Shown here: piece by piece, positions 1-5,327 of the stretch
Layout of the letters: the number at the start of each line of letters is the position of its first letter
Position numbering within the stretch: position 1 is the stretch's first letter
Origin: Planctomycetaceae bacterium
GTDB lineage: Bacteria > Planctomycetota > Planctomycetia > Planctomycetales > Planctomycetaceae
Direction of reading: 5' to 3'
Assembly (NCBI GenBank): GCA_041398785.1
Contig: JAWKUA010000052.1
Location: 1 to 9,788 of the forward strand
DNA: 9,788 nt
The notes under the pieces: model-generated
Databases searched by the model: none
What the model was told of the DNA's origin: nothing
What the model saw: the letters and a program-made list of their open reading frames with translations, nothing else
Made by a program: the position numbers and the translations under genes

Positions 1-100
1 AGATTGCCTCACGACTCTCTTTCAAACACGGATGGAAGAAACCAACAACCAGGCCGGCGCTTCCGCCAACACCCGGTCGGGAAGTTGTATCACACGAATA

Positions 101-209
101 GCGTTGTCATGGCGAGTGACATACAGCGCAGCGGAAATCGGCGTCAATGCCCGGTTGCCAGGCCGCCTCACGGGACACGCGTTGTCACGGCCGCTGACAC
201 ACAGCACAG
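101..209. repeat. Pair of imperfect repeats 78 bp apart, each with a TGTCA-N7-TGACA dyad
   Basis: Positions 101-131 and 179-209 match at about 25 of 31 bases. Each copy carries a short inverted repeat, TGTCA, then seven bases, then TGACA. The minus strand reads through both copies with a similar 26-residue pattern (L-x-V, then Asp-Asn-Ala, then V, P, R and L at the same spacings), so this could be a decayed coding repeat. I cannot tell a decayed gene from a noncoding palindromic repeat. No convincing gene is visible between 1 and about 360. Confidence 0.4.
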
Positions 210-245
210 ACCGAACCCGCACGCGGCGAGTTGCCTTCGTCGGAG

Positions 246-286
246 CCGGCCGTCGATCGCTCGCCCATCCGGCGATCGATGGCCGG
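246..286. repeat. Strong hairpin, 15-bp stem
   Basis: The arms 246-260 and 272-286 are complementary at 14 of 15 positions. The one exception is a G-T pair, which would still pair in RNA. The loop is 11 nt (261-271). There is no T-tract on either side, so it does not look like an ordinary intrinsic terminator. A second, smaller hairpin (AAGGCA...TGCCTT) follows at about 295-310. Both lie just upstream of the RHS remnant and may be part of an insertion that cut that gene. Confidence 0.6.
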
Positions 287-360
287 TGACAGAGAAGGCA
301 ACGCTGCCTTTGCCGGAAGGCCCGAGCAAGCCCGTTGCCCTGCGATTCCGTTCCCGTCAA

Positions 361-558
361 TTTACTCATACCGGTTATGATGCAACCGGCAACCGAACCC
401 TGATGGCGAATGCCACGGGGCGGTACACGTCTTACTACGACGGCATCGGACAGACGATGGTGGCGGCACTTCCGAACAGCAAGATGGTCACCTACGCCTG
501 GGACGAAGTCGCCACTGGCCTCCGAAGTGGTCTATCACGATTTGGCATGCGACAATGA
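361..558 (+). pseudogene. RHS/YD-repeat protein remnant
   Basis: The translated frame holds one recognisable YD repeat. It reads Tyr-Asp-Ala-Thr-Gly-Asn-Arg-Thr at 373-396, followed by a Gly-Arg-Tyr-Thr / Tyr-Tyr-Asp stretch and a second half ending in Val-Thr-Tyr-Ala-Trp-Asp. These are hallmarks of RHS-repeat proteins, which are large cell-surface or secreted beta-cocoon proteins that often carry toxin tips. Intact members are usually over 1000 residues. Here about 50 to 60 residues are readable, the sequence upstream in the same frame is Arg/Pro-rich non-RHS sequence, and the frame stops at 556-558. The likely explanation is a truncated or decayed RHS gene. The stop overlaps the ATG of the next gene (ATGA), which may be chance. 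Confidence 0.65.
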
Positions 559-1223
559 CTAGATTCACGCGTCCAACACTTTACGTGCTGTCGTTCCTAT
601 TGATAAGCTCGGTCATTGCTTCAATGCAGATTGATGACAATCGCGATGCTGCAACGCAAGTTGATGGCAAGCACGCTGTTGCAATGCAGATTAGTGACAA
701 GCGCGCTGAGATACCCAAGAACTTGTCGCTTAATCGTGGGGTGAAGGCAGTTGGTGGGGCAGTCGATTTGACAGGAACTGGTAAAGCGCAGGTAACCCTT
801 GTCGTTGTGCTGGATGAAGGATGGGATACATTTGGCTTTCATCCGAGTGAAGGAATTGAGATTGCGAACAGGGTTCGGTTTTTTCTTCCGGACGGAGTGG
901 AGTTATTAGGAAATCTGTCAGTGACATCTCGCGCGACAACTGACGATAAGTACGGTGTCTTTGGCAATCTAACTCCCCGATATTCCGGGGTCATCGAGAT
1001 TAGGCAGGATCTTTCCGTTGACGAGTCGATCATAGACTTTTCCGGTATGACGGTCACCGGACGACTCTATTGCCAGGTGAATCGACTGACTCCACCCTGG
1101 TCGTTGGCAACGCGTACGCCGTTTGTTCTTTTCTTTCGCAATCCGCTTGGCGTAAGAGGCGTTGTTGCGACACCGTCGGCTCCGAAGCCAACGCAGGGAG
1201 TCGAAGGAGATGAAGTGAGGTGA
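555..1223 (+). CDS. Secreted protein resembling the N-terminal (alpha) domain of DsbD
   Basis: This 222-residue protein starts with a signal-peptide-like segment: basic residues followed by a hydrophobic stretch, residues 7-22. Three 10-residue repeats follow at 22-51, then a beta-rich domain. Its C-terminal half resembles the immunoglobulin-like N-terminal domain of the thiol:disulfide reductase DsbD, with G-W-D-T-F-G-F-H-P early and the signature Cys-x5-x-Pro-Pro late (Cys173, Pro180, Pro181). In DsbD the second redox cysteine sits six residues after the first; here that position is Thr179, so the disulfide pair cannot form. No transmembrane relay or thioredoxin domain follows. It would act outside the cytoplasm, perhaps as a binding domain without redox activity. 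The DsbD resemblance is my motif reading. No clear ribosome-binding site precedes the ATG. The DNA is AT-richer than the fatty-acid genes downstream, which hints at transfer. Confidence 0.6.
   Translation: MTRFTRPTLYVLSFLLISSVIASMQIDDNRDAATQVDGKHAVAMQISDKRAEIPKNLSLNRGVKAVGGAVDLTGTGKAQVTLVVVLDEGWDTFGFHPSEGIEIANRVRFFLPDGVELLGNLSVTSRATTDDKYGVFGNLTPRYSGVIEIRQDLSVDESIIDFSGMTVTGRLYCQVNRLTPPWSLATRTPFVLFFRNPLGVRGVVATPSAPKPTQGVEGDEVR
618..707 (+). repeat. Three tandem 30-bp units inside the secreted-protein gene
   Basis: The units are 618-647, 648-677 and 678-707, each encoding ten residues (protein positions 22-31, 32-41 and 42-51). The shared pattern is A/V, A/S, M/T, Q, I/V, D/S, D/G, N/K, R/H, D/A. 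Units 1 and 3 are the most alike. They sit directly after the predicted signal peptide and would form a charged N-terminal linker on the exported protein. Being 3n in length, they can expand or contract without breaking the frame. Confidence 0.75.
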
Positions 1224-1250
1224 ACGTAAAGACGCAGCAAGCAGTGACTT

Positions 1251-1296
1251 AGGATCCGTGCGCAAATAACGTGCGCGTTATTTGCGCACGGATCCT
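1251..1296. repeat. Perfect 20-bp inverted repeat with 6-bp spacer
   Basis: Arm 1251-1270 is exactly the reverse complement of arm 1277-1296, with spacer GTGCGC at 1271-1276. The outermost bases form GGATCC sites. The spacer repeats a hexamer also found within the left arm (GTGCGC at 1258-1263), so GTGCGC, AAATAAC, GTGCGC alternate before the mirror half. It begins 27 nt after the stop of the 555-1223 gene. No T-tract follows, so a standard terminator is not supported, although such a stem could still end transcription or be processed as RNA. It could also be the fused ends of a small mobile element or a binding or recombination site. Confidence 0.85.
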
Positions 1297-1374
1297 TACA
1301 GCCAACTGCTCCTTCAGAGCGATTCAAGCAATTGGTTCAGAGGCAAGAAGTTTCTGCTCGCATCGTAGAGCCTT

Positions 1375-1857
1375 GTGTGGAGTGAAGCAGTGGGCAATCG
1401 GGGGGTGGCAGTTGAGCGGTGCAAGAAATGTATCTATCTCTTTATACTTCTGGTTGCACAAACAGTGGTCACATCAGGAATCGCCATTCGTCGAGGTAGT
1501 GCTATAGTGAACTTGCCTGAGGTTATTCCTCTGAGTCTAAAGATGCTTGTGCTGGTAATTGAAGTATTTCTGTTTGACCTCTACGTTTGCCGGAGCACTT
1601 CAAGAATGGCGCTCCTCAATATCGCTTTTGTTGGATTGACAGTTGCGGTAGTTCTGCATCTGCCAATGGCTACTGTTGTCCTTCATGCAGTGTCGGAGGA
1701 AGGGTTCATTGTTATTTCATTTAGTGCTGTTCACTGTGCAAGAATCATTGCAGAGGAGCGCCGGGTGGCCCGACCGCCTGTTCAAGGCGGTTGGGTGCCG
1801 CAGGCACAAGATGACTCACCATCCGCAGTCAATTCAATCTCCAGCCCTCATGGCTGA
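1375..1857 (+). CDS. Small hypothetical integral membrane protein
   Basis: I do not recognise the family. The 160-residue product has hydrophobic segments at about residues 20-38, 50-70, 78-105 and 110-125, so three or four membrane spans are likely. Codon use is AT-rich like the 555-1223 gene and unlike the lipid cluster. The start is uncertain. GTG 1375 keeps the first hydrophobic segment but has no clear ribosome-binding site; GTG 1507 (residue 45) has GAGG at 1493-1496 but loses that segment. From about residue 129 the protein turns into Arg/Pro/Ser-rich sequence encoded by a palindromic repeat (1769-1795), so the original 3' end may have been replaced by a repeat insertion. It may be a partner of the secreted protein upstream, but nothing shows this directly. 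Confidence 0.45.
   Translation: MWSEAVGNRGVAVERCKKCIYLFILLVAQTVVTSGIAIRRGSAIVNLPEVIPLSLKMLVLVIEVFLFDLYVCRSTSRMALLNIAFVGLTVAVVLHLPMATVVLHAVSEEGFIVISFSAVHCARIIAEERRVARPPVQGGWVPQAQDDSPSAVNSISSPHG
1769..1795. repeat. 11-bp stem hairpin at the 3' end of the membrane-protein gene
   Basis: The arms 1769-1779 and 1785-1795 pair along 11 positions, with one G-T pair and a 5-nt loop. GC content rises sharply here compared with the AT-rich gene body. The hairpin marks where intergenic-type, repeat-rich DNA begins and supports the idea that the 3' end of the upstream gene was overwritten. Confidence 0.55.
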
Positions 1858-2320
1858 TTGAGCCCAGGGAACAGACATCCTGTCGCTGCGCGACCCAACC
1901 GGTGCGAAACCGGGGCATCCGAAACCGGAGTCGAAACACAGGGCCAGCGACTGTCTTGAACGGAATCAACTCATGAGATGGCATCTTTCTGAAGAATGTC
2001 GTTGGCGGATGGAACGGCGGGTGCGCTTGATGGATTTTCTGAGGCATGGCGACGAGTTCGCTGAGACTGGCTGAAAAAGTGTCTCTGCCGAACAGTCGCT
2101 CGGCAGGGAGTGCGGGAGCTGCCAGTCGTGGCTGGCTCACTCGCGTGGTGTCGCTCCTCCGGGGCTCATCGGACGATTTGCTGACGATCCGGTGGCTCGC
2201 CCACAATGGTACTGGATTTCGGGAGAGCCGCTTCGTGGTGCAACCTCCAACGTTCATCGCGGCTCAGCAGGAGCTTCGCCCTCCCAAGTCAGACACGTCA
2301 TCACAGATCGAGCGGCATTG
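1858..2320. other. Intergenic region without a supported gene; hairpins and repeats
   Basis: Several frames are open but none gives a convincing protein. The region holds a CGAAACCGG motif seen in tandem-like spacing (about 1907-1940) and a hairpin at 2082-2109: a 10-bp stem with one G-T pair, arms 2082-2091 and 2100-2109, loop 2092-2099. The dispersed-repeat sequence at 2257-2286 is described separately. A run of phase-open sequence on the minus strand (1829-2257) is Arg/Pro/Ser-rich and reads like translated repeats. Confidence 0.5.
2257..2286 (-). repeat. Planctomycete-type dispersed repeat (reads W-E-G-E-A-P-A-E-P-R)
   Basis: On the minus strand this 30-nt stretch translates as Trp-Glu-Gly-Glu-Ala-Pro-Ala-Glu-Pro-Arg, immediately followed by a stop. 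I associate this string with spurious short proteins predicted from dispersed intergenic repeats in planctomycete genomes. The association is from memory and was not searched. The DNA holds a small GCTC/GAGC dyad. It lies about 35 bp from the 2321-2399 repeat and may belong to the same composite element. Confidence 0.5.
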
Positions 2321-2399
2321 GGCTCGCGCCACCGGCTAAGGTTGTGTCGGCCCGCCGGGCCTGAATAGCAGTTGGACAGACACGCCATTTCCCGAATGA
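2321..2399 (-). repeat. Dispersed repeat, copy A (minus orientation)
   Basis: Read on the minus strand, 2365-2321 matches 7116-7160 on the plus strand at 42 of 45 bases, with 27 consecutive identical bases. Weaker similarity extends outward to 2399 / 7081, giving an element of about 80 bp. It contains the GC palindrome GGCCCGGCGGGCC and one arm of the GCCGGTGGC hairpin. In this copy the partner arm of that hairpin is missing, so it looks truncated or diverged on that side. Both copies lie in gene-free DNA. Confidence 0.85.
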
Positions 2400-2537
2400 T
2401 CCAATTCGTGCGAGAGGTCGTCAGAGCGGGGTGTTTGGTTTGCGGTTTGGCAGCAGTGGCTGGCGGCAGTTGTCGGATGGACTTCGGCGGTGGATCGTCG
2501 AGGTGAGAATTCCTGCGGTGGCATCGGGAGAAGCATC

Positions 2538-2780
2538 GTGGAGCGTGGGTCGGTGACATTGCCTGAGTGTTCTCACCGCACGGACGTTGCTGAGTCTGTG
2601 GTGTATCACTGTTCGCATTCGCTGGTCCGGGCGGCCCGCGGGATGGTTACGGCGGAGATCTGCGGGCTGTGCAGTGTTCGCGAACGTCCGTCGCAGCCGG
2701 TTTCGGGCGACGGGAAGCCGCGGCGTCCGTTGCGGATGTGGAAGCAGGCGTTGAATGTGAACTTCGCTGTCGATACTTGA
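2538..2780 (+). CDS. Small Cys/His-rich hypothetical protein, putative metal-binding
   Basis: This 80-residue product contains Cys11-x-His13, Cys25-x-His27 and Cys42-x2-Cys45, the spacing expected of a zinc-binding site. I do not recognise a named family. I chose GTG 2538 because GGGAG (2526-2530) lies 7 nt upstream; GTG 2490 would add 16 residues without a good ribosome-binding site. The C-terminus is basic (K-P-R-R-P-L-R), then ends after about 14 more residues. The gene sits 105 bp before rpmF, where many bacteria place the DUF177/YceD gene. YceD is larger and this protein does not look like it. Confidence is moderate because the opposite strand is also open here. Confidence 0.5.
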   Translation: MERGSVTLPECSHRTDVAESVVYHCSHSLVRAARGMVTAEICGLCSVRERPSQPVSGDGKPRRPLRMWKQALNVNFAVDT

Positions 2781-2805
2781 CAGGCACACAGCGGTTTGCC
2801 AGTAT
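2777..2805 (+). promoter_or_regulatory. Candidate promoter for the rpmF-plsX-fabD cluster
   Basis: A perfect -35 hexamer TTGACA (2777-2782) is followed after 17 nt by CAGTAT (2800-2805), which matches the -10 consensus at only 3 of 6 positions. It overlaps the stop codon of the upstream Cys/His gene and lies about 80 nt before the rpmF ATG, which suits a leader for rpmF. The weak -10 keeps confidence low. Confidence 0.35.
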
Positions 2806-2885
2806 TCCGCGTCTTCGTCGGCTGCTCCGACGGTCGCAAGTTCCTGCTGTTTCTGAATTTCCGCTGTTTCGGACGATTTTCTGTC

Positions 2886-3068
2886 ATGGCCGTTCCCAAG
2901 AGAAGAACCTCGAAATCGCGCAAACGGATGCGCCGCAGTCACCACGCCGTGAAGCCGATCCAGCTTGCGAAATGTTCACAGTGCGGAACGTCCGTGCCGA
3001 CGCATGTCGTCTGCCCCACGTGCGGCTATTATCAGGGCCGAACGGTCGTCAGTGACGACGAGGATTAG
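2886..3068 (+). CDS. rpmF: 50S ribosomal protein L32
   Basis: The 60-residue product is a zinc-ribbon form of L32, a small component of the large ribosomal subunit. It opens with the conserved M-A-V-P-K-R-R-T-S-K-S-R-K-R-M-R-R, continues with basic sequence to residue 29, and carries a Cys-x2-Cys ... Cys-x2-Cys zinc-binding pattern in the second half (C-S-Q-C-G and C-P-T-C-G). Length is normal for the family. Its stop is 5 nt before the plsX ATG, so the two genes are almost certainly co-transcribed. The rpmF-plsX linkage is widespread in bacteria and couples ribosome and membrane synthesis. No strong ribosome-binding site precedes the ATG. Confidence 0.96.
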   Translation: MAVPKRRTSKSRKRMRRSHHAVKPIQLAKCSQCGTSVPTHVVCPTCGYYQGRTVVSDDED

Positions 3069-3073
3069 CGGCG

Positions 3074-4081
3074 ATGCGAGTGGCGCTTGACGCGATGGGG
3101 GGCGATGACGCTCCCGCGCCCAATGTTCAGGGCGCTATGGAAGCGGTTGCTCGCAACGAAAACCTGGAAGTCGTTCTCGTCGGCGACCGGCCGGCTCTGG
3201 AGGCGCTGCGGCAGCAGTTCGGGTGCACGTCGGACAGGATCACGATTGAGCAATCCGACGGCGTGGTGGGAATGCATGAAAAGCCCACCGTTGCTCTGCG
3301 CGAGAAGCCCAATTGTTCGATTGCCCGCTGCTGGCAGTTGATGGCGGGCAAGGACGTTGATGCGGTCGTCAGTGCGGGGAACACGGGAGCCGTTGTCGCG
3401 GCCGGGCTGAGGACTCGCCTGTTTCTGAAGGGAGTCAAGCGGCCGGGGATCGCCGTCACTCTGCCCAACATGAAGGGCAGCAGCGTGCTGATTGACGTCG
3501 GAGCCAACCCGGCGGCTCGCCCGGAGCACCTGGTTCAGTACGGCGTGATGGGCAGCATCTATGCTCGCGAGATTCTGGGAATCGAAACGCCTCGCATCGG
3601 CCTGATGAACATCGGCAGCGAAGAGGGCAAGGGCACGGATTTGTACCGGGAAACTCATCGTTATCTGACGGGCTCACGACTGAAAGATCGCTACATCGGC
3701 AACGTGGAAGGCCGCGGCGTGTATCAGGGCGAAGCAGATGTTCTGATTTGCGAAGGGTTCGTCGGCAACATTGTGCTGAAGGTCAGTGAAGGCATGGCGG
3801 AATTCATGATGAAAACCGTCGCGGGAACTCTGATGTCAGCCCTCAGTGACGAACGCGACCGCGCGAAGGAAGTGATGGCGCAGCTGATGCAGAAGTACCG
3901 GTATCAGGAATCCGGAGGAGCACCGCTGCTGGGCATCGACGGGACCTGCATCATCTGCCACGGTTCCAGCGATTCCGATTCGATCCGCAACGCTTTGAAG
4001 ATGACTCTGGAAATGAAGGCTCACCACATCAATTCGCAGATTGTTGAGCAACTGGCCGTTCAGACGGTGCCGGCCGAATAG
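3074..4081 (+). CDS. plsX: Phosphate acyltransferase PlsX
   Basis: PlsX converts acyl-ACP and phosphate to acyl-phosphate, the donor for glycerol-3-phosphate acylation by PlsY in phospholipid synthesis; it is a peripheral membrane enzyme. The 335-residue length is typical. Landmarks are the N-terminal A-L-D-A-M-G-G-D-D-A-P, then V-V-S-A-G-N-T-G-A around residues 98-106, then I-D-V-G-A-N-P, then M-N-I-G-S-E-E-G-K-G, then E-G-F-V-G-N-I-V-L-K, and near the C-terminus G-G-A-P-L-L-G-I-D-G with C-H-G-S-S-D. The motif usually ends G-G-D-H-A-P; here Asp replaces His. The ATG follows rpmF by 5 nt, with GAGG inside the end of rpmF. An 88-nt gap separates it from fabD, where E. coli has fabH. Confidence 0.96.
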   Translation: MRVALDAMGGDDAPAPNVQGAMEAVARNENLEVVLVGDRPALEALRQQFGCTSDRITIEQSDGVVGMHEKPTVALREKPNCSIARCWQLMAGKDVDAVVSAGNTGAVVAAGLRTRLFLKGVKRPGIAVTLPNMKGSSVLIDVGANPAARPEHLVQYGVMGSIYAREILGIETPRIGLMNIGSEEGKGTDLYRETHRYLTGSRLKDRYIGNVEGRGVYQGEADVLICEGFVGNIVLKVSEGMAEFMMKTVAGTLMSALSDERDRAKEVMAQLMQKYRYQESGGAPLLGIDGTCIICHGSSDSDSIRNALKMTLEMKAHHINSQIVEQLAVQTVPAE

Positions 4082-4156
4082 CCACTGGCGGCGCGCGATG
4101 CTTCAGCCGGACTGCGTCGGCGCGCGGTGCTGACATGCGATGTCGCGATGAAGTGA

Positions 4157-4172
4157 AGGGACCGCAACGTTG
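4157..4172 (+). promoter_or_regulatory. Ribosome-binding site that fixes the TTG start of fabD
   Basis: AGGGA at 4157-4161 lies 8 nt before TTG 4170-4172. The frame opened there immediately gives the FabD N-terminus (M-S-K-I-A-F-L-F-P-G-Q-G), and no ATG or GTG in frame fits the family better. Confidence 0.65.
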
Positions 4173-4328
4173 TCAAAGATCGCATTCCTGTTTCCCGGCC
4201 AGGGAGCACAGCATGTCGGCATGGGCCGGCAGATGTCGCAGCAGTATCCGAAGGTCCGCGAACTGTATGACCGTGCCGCGGAGATTCTGGGTTACGACCT
4301 TGCGAAGCTGTGTTTTGAAGGTCCGGCA

Positions 4329-4369
4329 GGAACTGGATTCGACAATCATCAGCCAGCCGGCGATCTTTT
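4329..4369 (+). other. Segment of fabD displaced by two frame changes
   Basis: The first frame change is at about 4329 (GCAGGAACTG, where GCAGAGGAACTG would restore the usual G-P-A-E-E-L). The second is at the TTTT run 4366-4369, where TTT would restore I-F-V-T-S-L-A-A-L. The 39 nt between them code for conserved FabD residues only in the middle frame. The stop of the first frame (TGA 4371-4373) overlaps a GTG at 4370-4372 that opens the third frame. Confidence 0.8.
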
Positions 4370-5086
4370 GTGACGAGTCTGGCGGCCTTGGAAAAGCTGC
4401 GAGCCGATTCGCCGGACGTCGTTCTTAGCTGTGAAATGGCGGCGGGGCTGAGTCTGGGGGAATACACGGCTCTGGTGTTTTCCGGCGCGATGTCGTTCGA
4501 AGACGGCCTGAAGGTTGTGCAGCGGCGCGGGCAGGCGATGCAGGCGGCCGCCGACGCCACGCCTTCCGGGATGGTCAGCATTCTGCTGCTGAATCGCGAT
4601 CAGGTGCAGCAGATTTGTGAAGAAGCGTCGGGGCACGGTCCGCTGCAGATCGCCAACTATCTGTGTCCCGGAAATCTTGTCGTCAGCGGTTCCAACGCAG
4701 CCTGCATTCGCGCGGCGGAACTGGCGGACGCGGCCGGCGGGCGAGCGATGCCGCTGGCGGTGGCGGGAGCCTTCCACACGTCGATCATGAAGCCCGCCGA
4801 CGAAGAGCTGGCCGAGGCGCTGCGCCACGTCGAAATCCGATCACCCGAAATTCCCGTCGTGTCCAACGTGGACGCGGAGATCCACTCCGATCCCGATGAA
4901 ATTCGTGACATCCTGATTCAGCAGGTGATTCACCCGGTTCGCTGGGAAGATTCGCTGAACCGAATGATCGAAGCCGGTTGTTCCGAATTCTATGAACTCG
5001 GTCCGGGCAAAGTTCTGAAGGGACTGCTGAAGCGGGTCAGCCGCAAGATGCCGTGCACGACCATCAACGATTCTCCCGAAGCGTGA
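4370..5086 (+). CDS. fabD: FabD catalytic portion (downstream open frame of the split gene)
   Basis: This 238-residue frame carries most of the enzyme. The nucleophile elbow reads G-L-S-L-G-E, with the catalytic Ser codon at 4451-4453; most bacterial FabD have G-H-S-L-G. R-R-G-Q-A-M follows (the Arg that binds the malonyl carboxylate), then the G-A-F-H-T motif with the catalytic His, and S-N-V-D-A. It lacks the N-terminal oxyanion-hole Gln (in F-P-G-Q-G) and the Q-P-A segment, which lie in the other two frames, so on its own it should not form an active enzyme. The GTG at 4370 has no clear ribosome-binding site and is probably just where the frame happens to open. Confidence 0.75.
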   Translation: MTSLAALEKLRADSPDVVLSCEMAAGLSLGEYTALVFSGAMSFEDGLKVVQRRGQAMQAAADATPSGMVSILLLNRDQVQQICEEASGHGPLQIANYLCPGNLVVSGSNAACIRAAELADAAGGRAMPLAVAGAFHTSIMKPADEELAEALRHVEIRSPEIPVVSNVDAEIHSDPDEIRDILIQQVIHPVRWEDSLNRMIEAGCSEFYELGPGKVLKGLLKRVSRKMPCTTINDSPEA

Positions 5087-5301
5087 GCGTGTCGGGCTCT
5101 GAACGGTGATTCGGGGTCGCGGTTCGTAGACATTGGCATCCGCCGGAGATCGCGGAAGCCGCGAGGTCGGCTGGCTCAGCGCATCGTGGCGAATGGTGAG
5201 CGTGGAGAAAGATCGTGAAGTGGAGTCTGCCGGCGTTCGGTGATTCGCGCATCGGCGGCGGGTCGGCCGGTGTCGAGAAACCCGTATCTCCGGGCATGGG
5301 T

Positions 5302-5327
5302 CGGGTTTACACGAATTCCCAAACCCG
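5302..5327. promoter_or_regulatory. Operator-like dyad in the acpP leader
   Basis: CGGGTTT (5302-5308) and AAACCCG (5321-5327) are perfect inverted repeats with a 12-nt spacer. The dyad covers the -35 hexamer and most of the spacer of the candidate acpP promoter, where a bound repressor would block RNA polymerase. No known regulator is assigned. The arms could equally form an RNA hairpin if transcription reads through from fabD. Confidence 0.45.

Larger units (their letters stand above)
4170..5086 (+). pseudogene. fabD: Malonyl-CoA:ACP transacylase gene fabD, whole locus, split over three frames
   Basis: FabD moves malonyl from CoA to ACP. The locus spells a full FabD of normal length (about 305 residues) but in three frames. 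Frame 1 (4170-4328) gives the N-terminus, including F-P-G-Q-G-A-Q and ending G-P-A; it then runs to a stop at 4371-4373. Frame 2 (4330-4368) gives E-L-D-S-T-I-I-S-Q-P-A-I-F, the conserved segment expected next. Frame 3 (4370-5086) gives the rest. The first switch fits loss of 2 nt (the family usually has G-P-A-E-E-L). The second fits one extra T in the TTTT run at 4366-4369. Because all three segments are conserved, the damage is very recent or is a sequencing or assembly error; FabD is normally essential, which favours an error. Real coding as two coupled proteins is possible but less likely. Confidence 0.85.

Noticed and set aside
1829..2257. 142-codon minus-strand open frame
   Set aside because: The product is Arg/Pro/Ser-rich and covers several hairpins and a dispersed-repeat edge. 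It reads like translated repeat DNA.
2421..2945. Long minus-strand open frame opposite the Cys/His gene and rpmF start
   Set aside because: It runs into rpmF, which is certain, and has Arg/Pro/Thr-rich composition with no motif. It is a shadow of GC-rich plus-strand coding.
3065..3658. 197-codon minus-strand open frame opposite plsX
   Set aside because: It overlaps plsX, whose motifs are complete; the minus-strand product looks like antisense coding.
4320..4373. Programmed frameshifting in fabD
   Set aside because: Two shifts would be needed within 45 nt, no slippery heptamer plus downstream structure is apparent, and fabD is not known to use recoding. Sequencing error or mutation is simpler.
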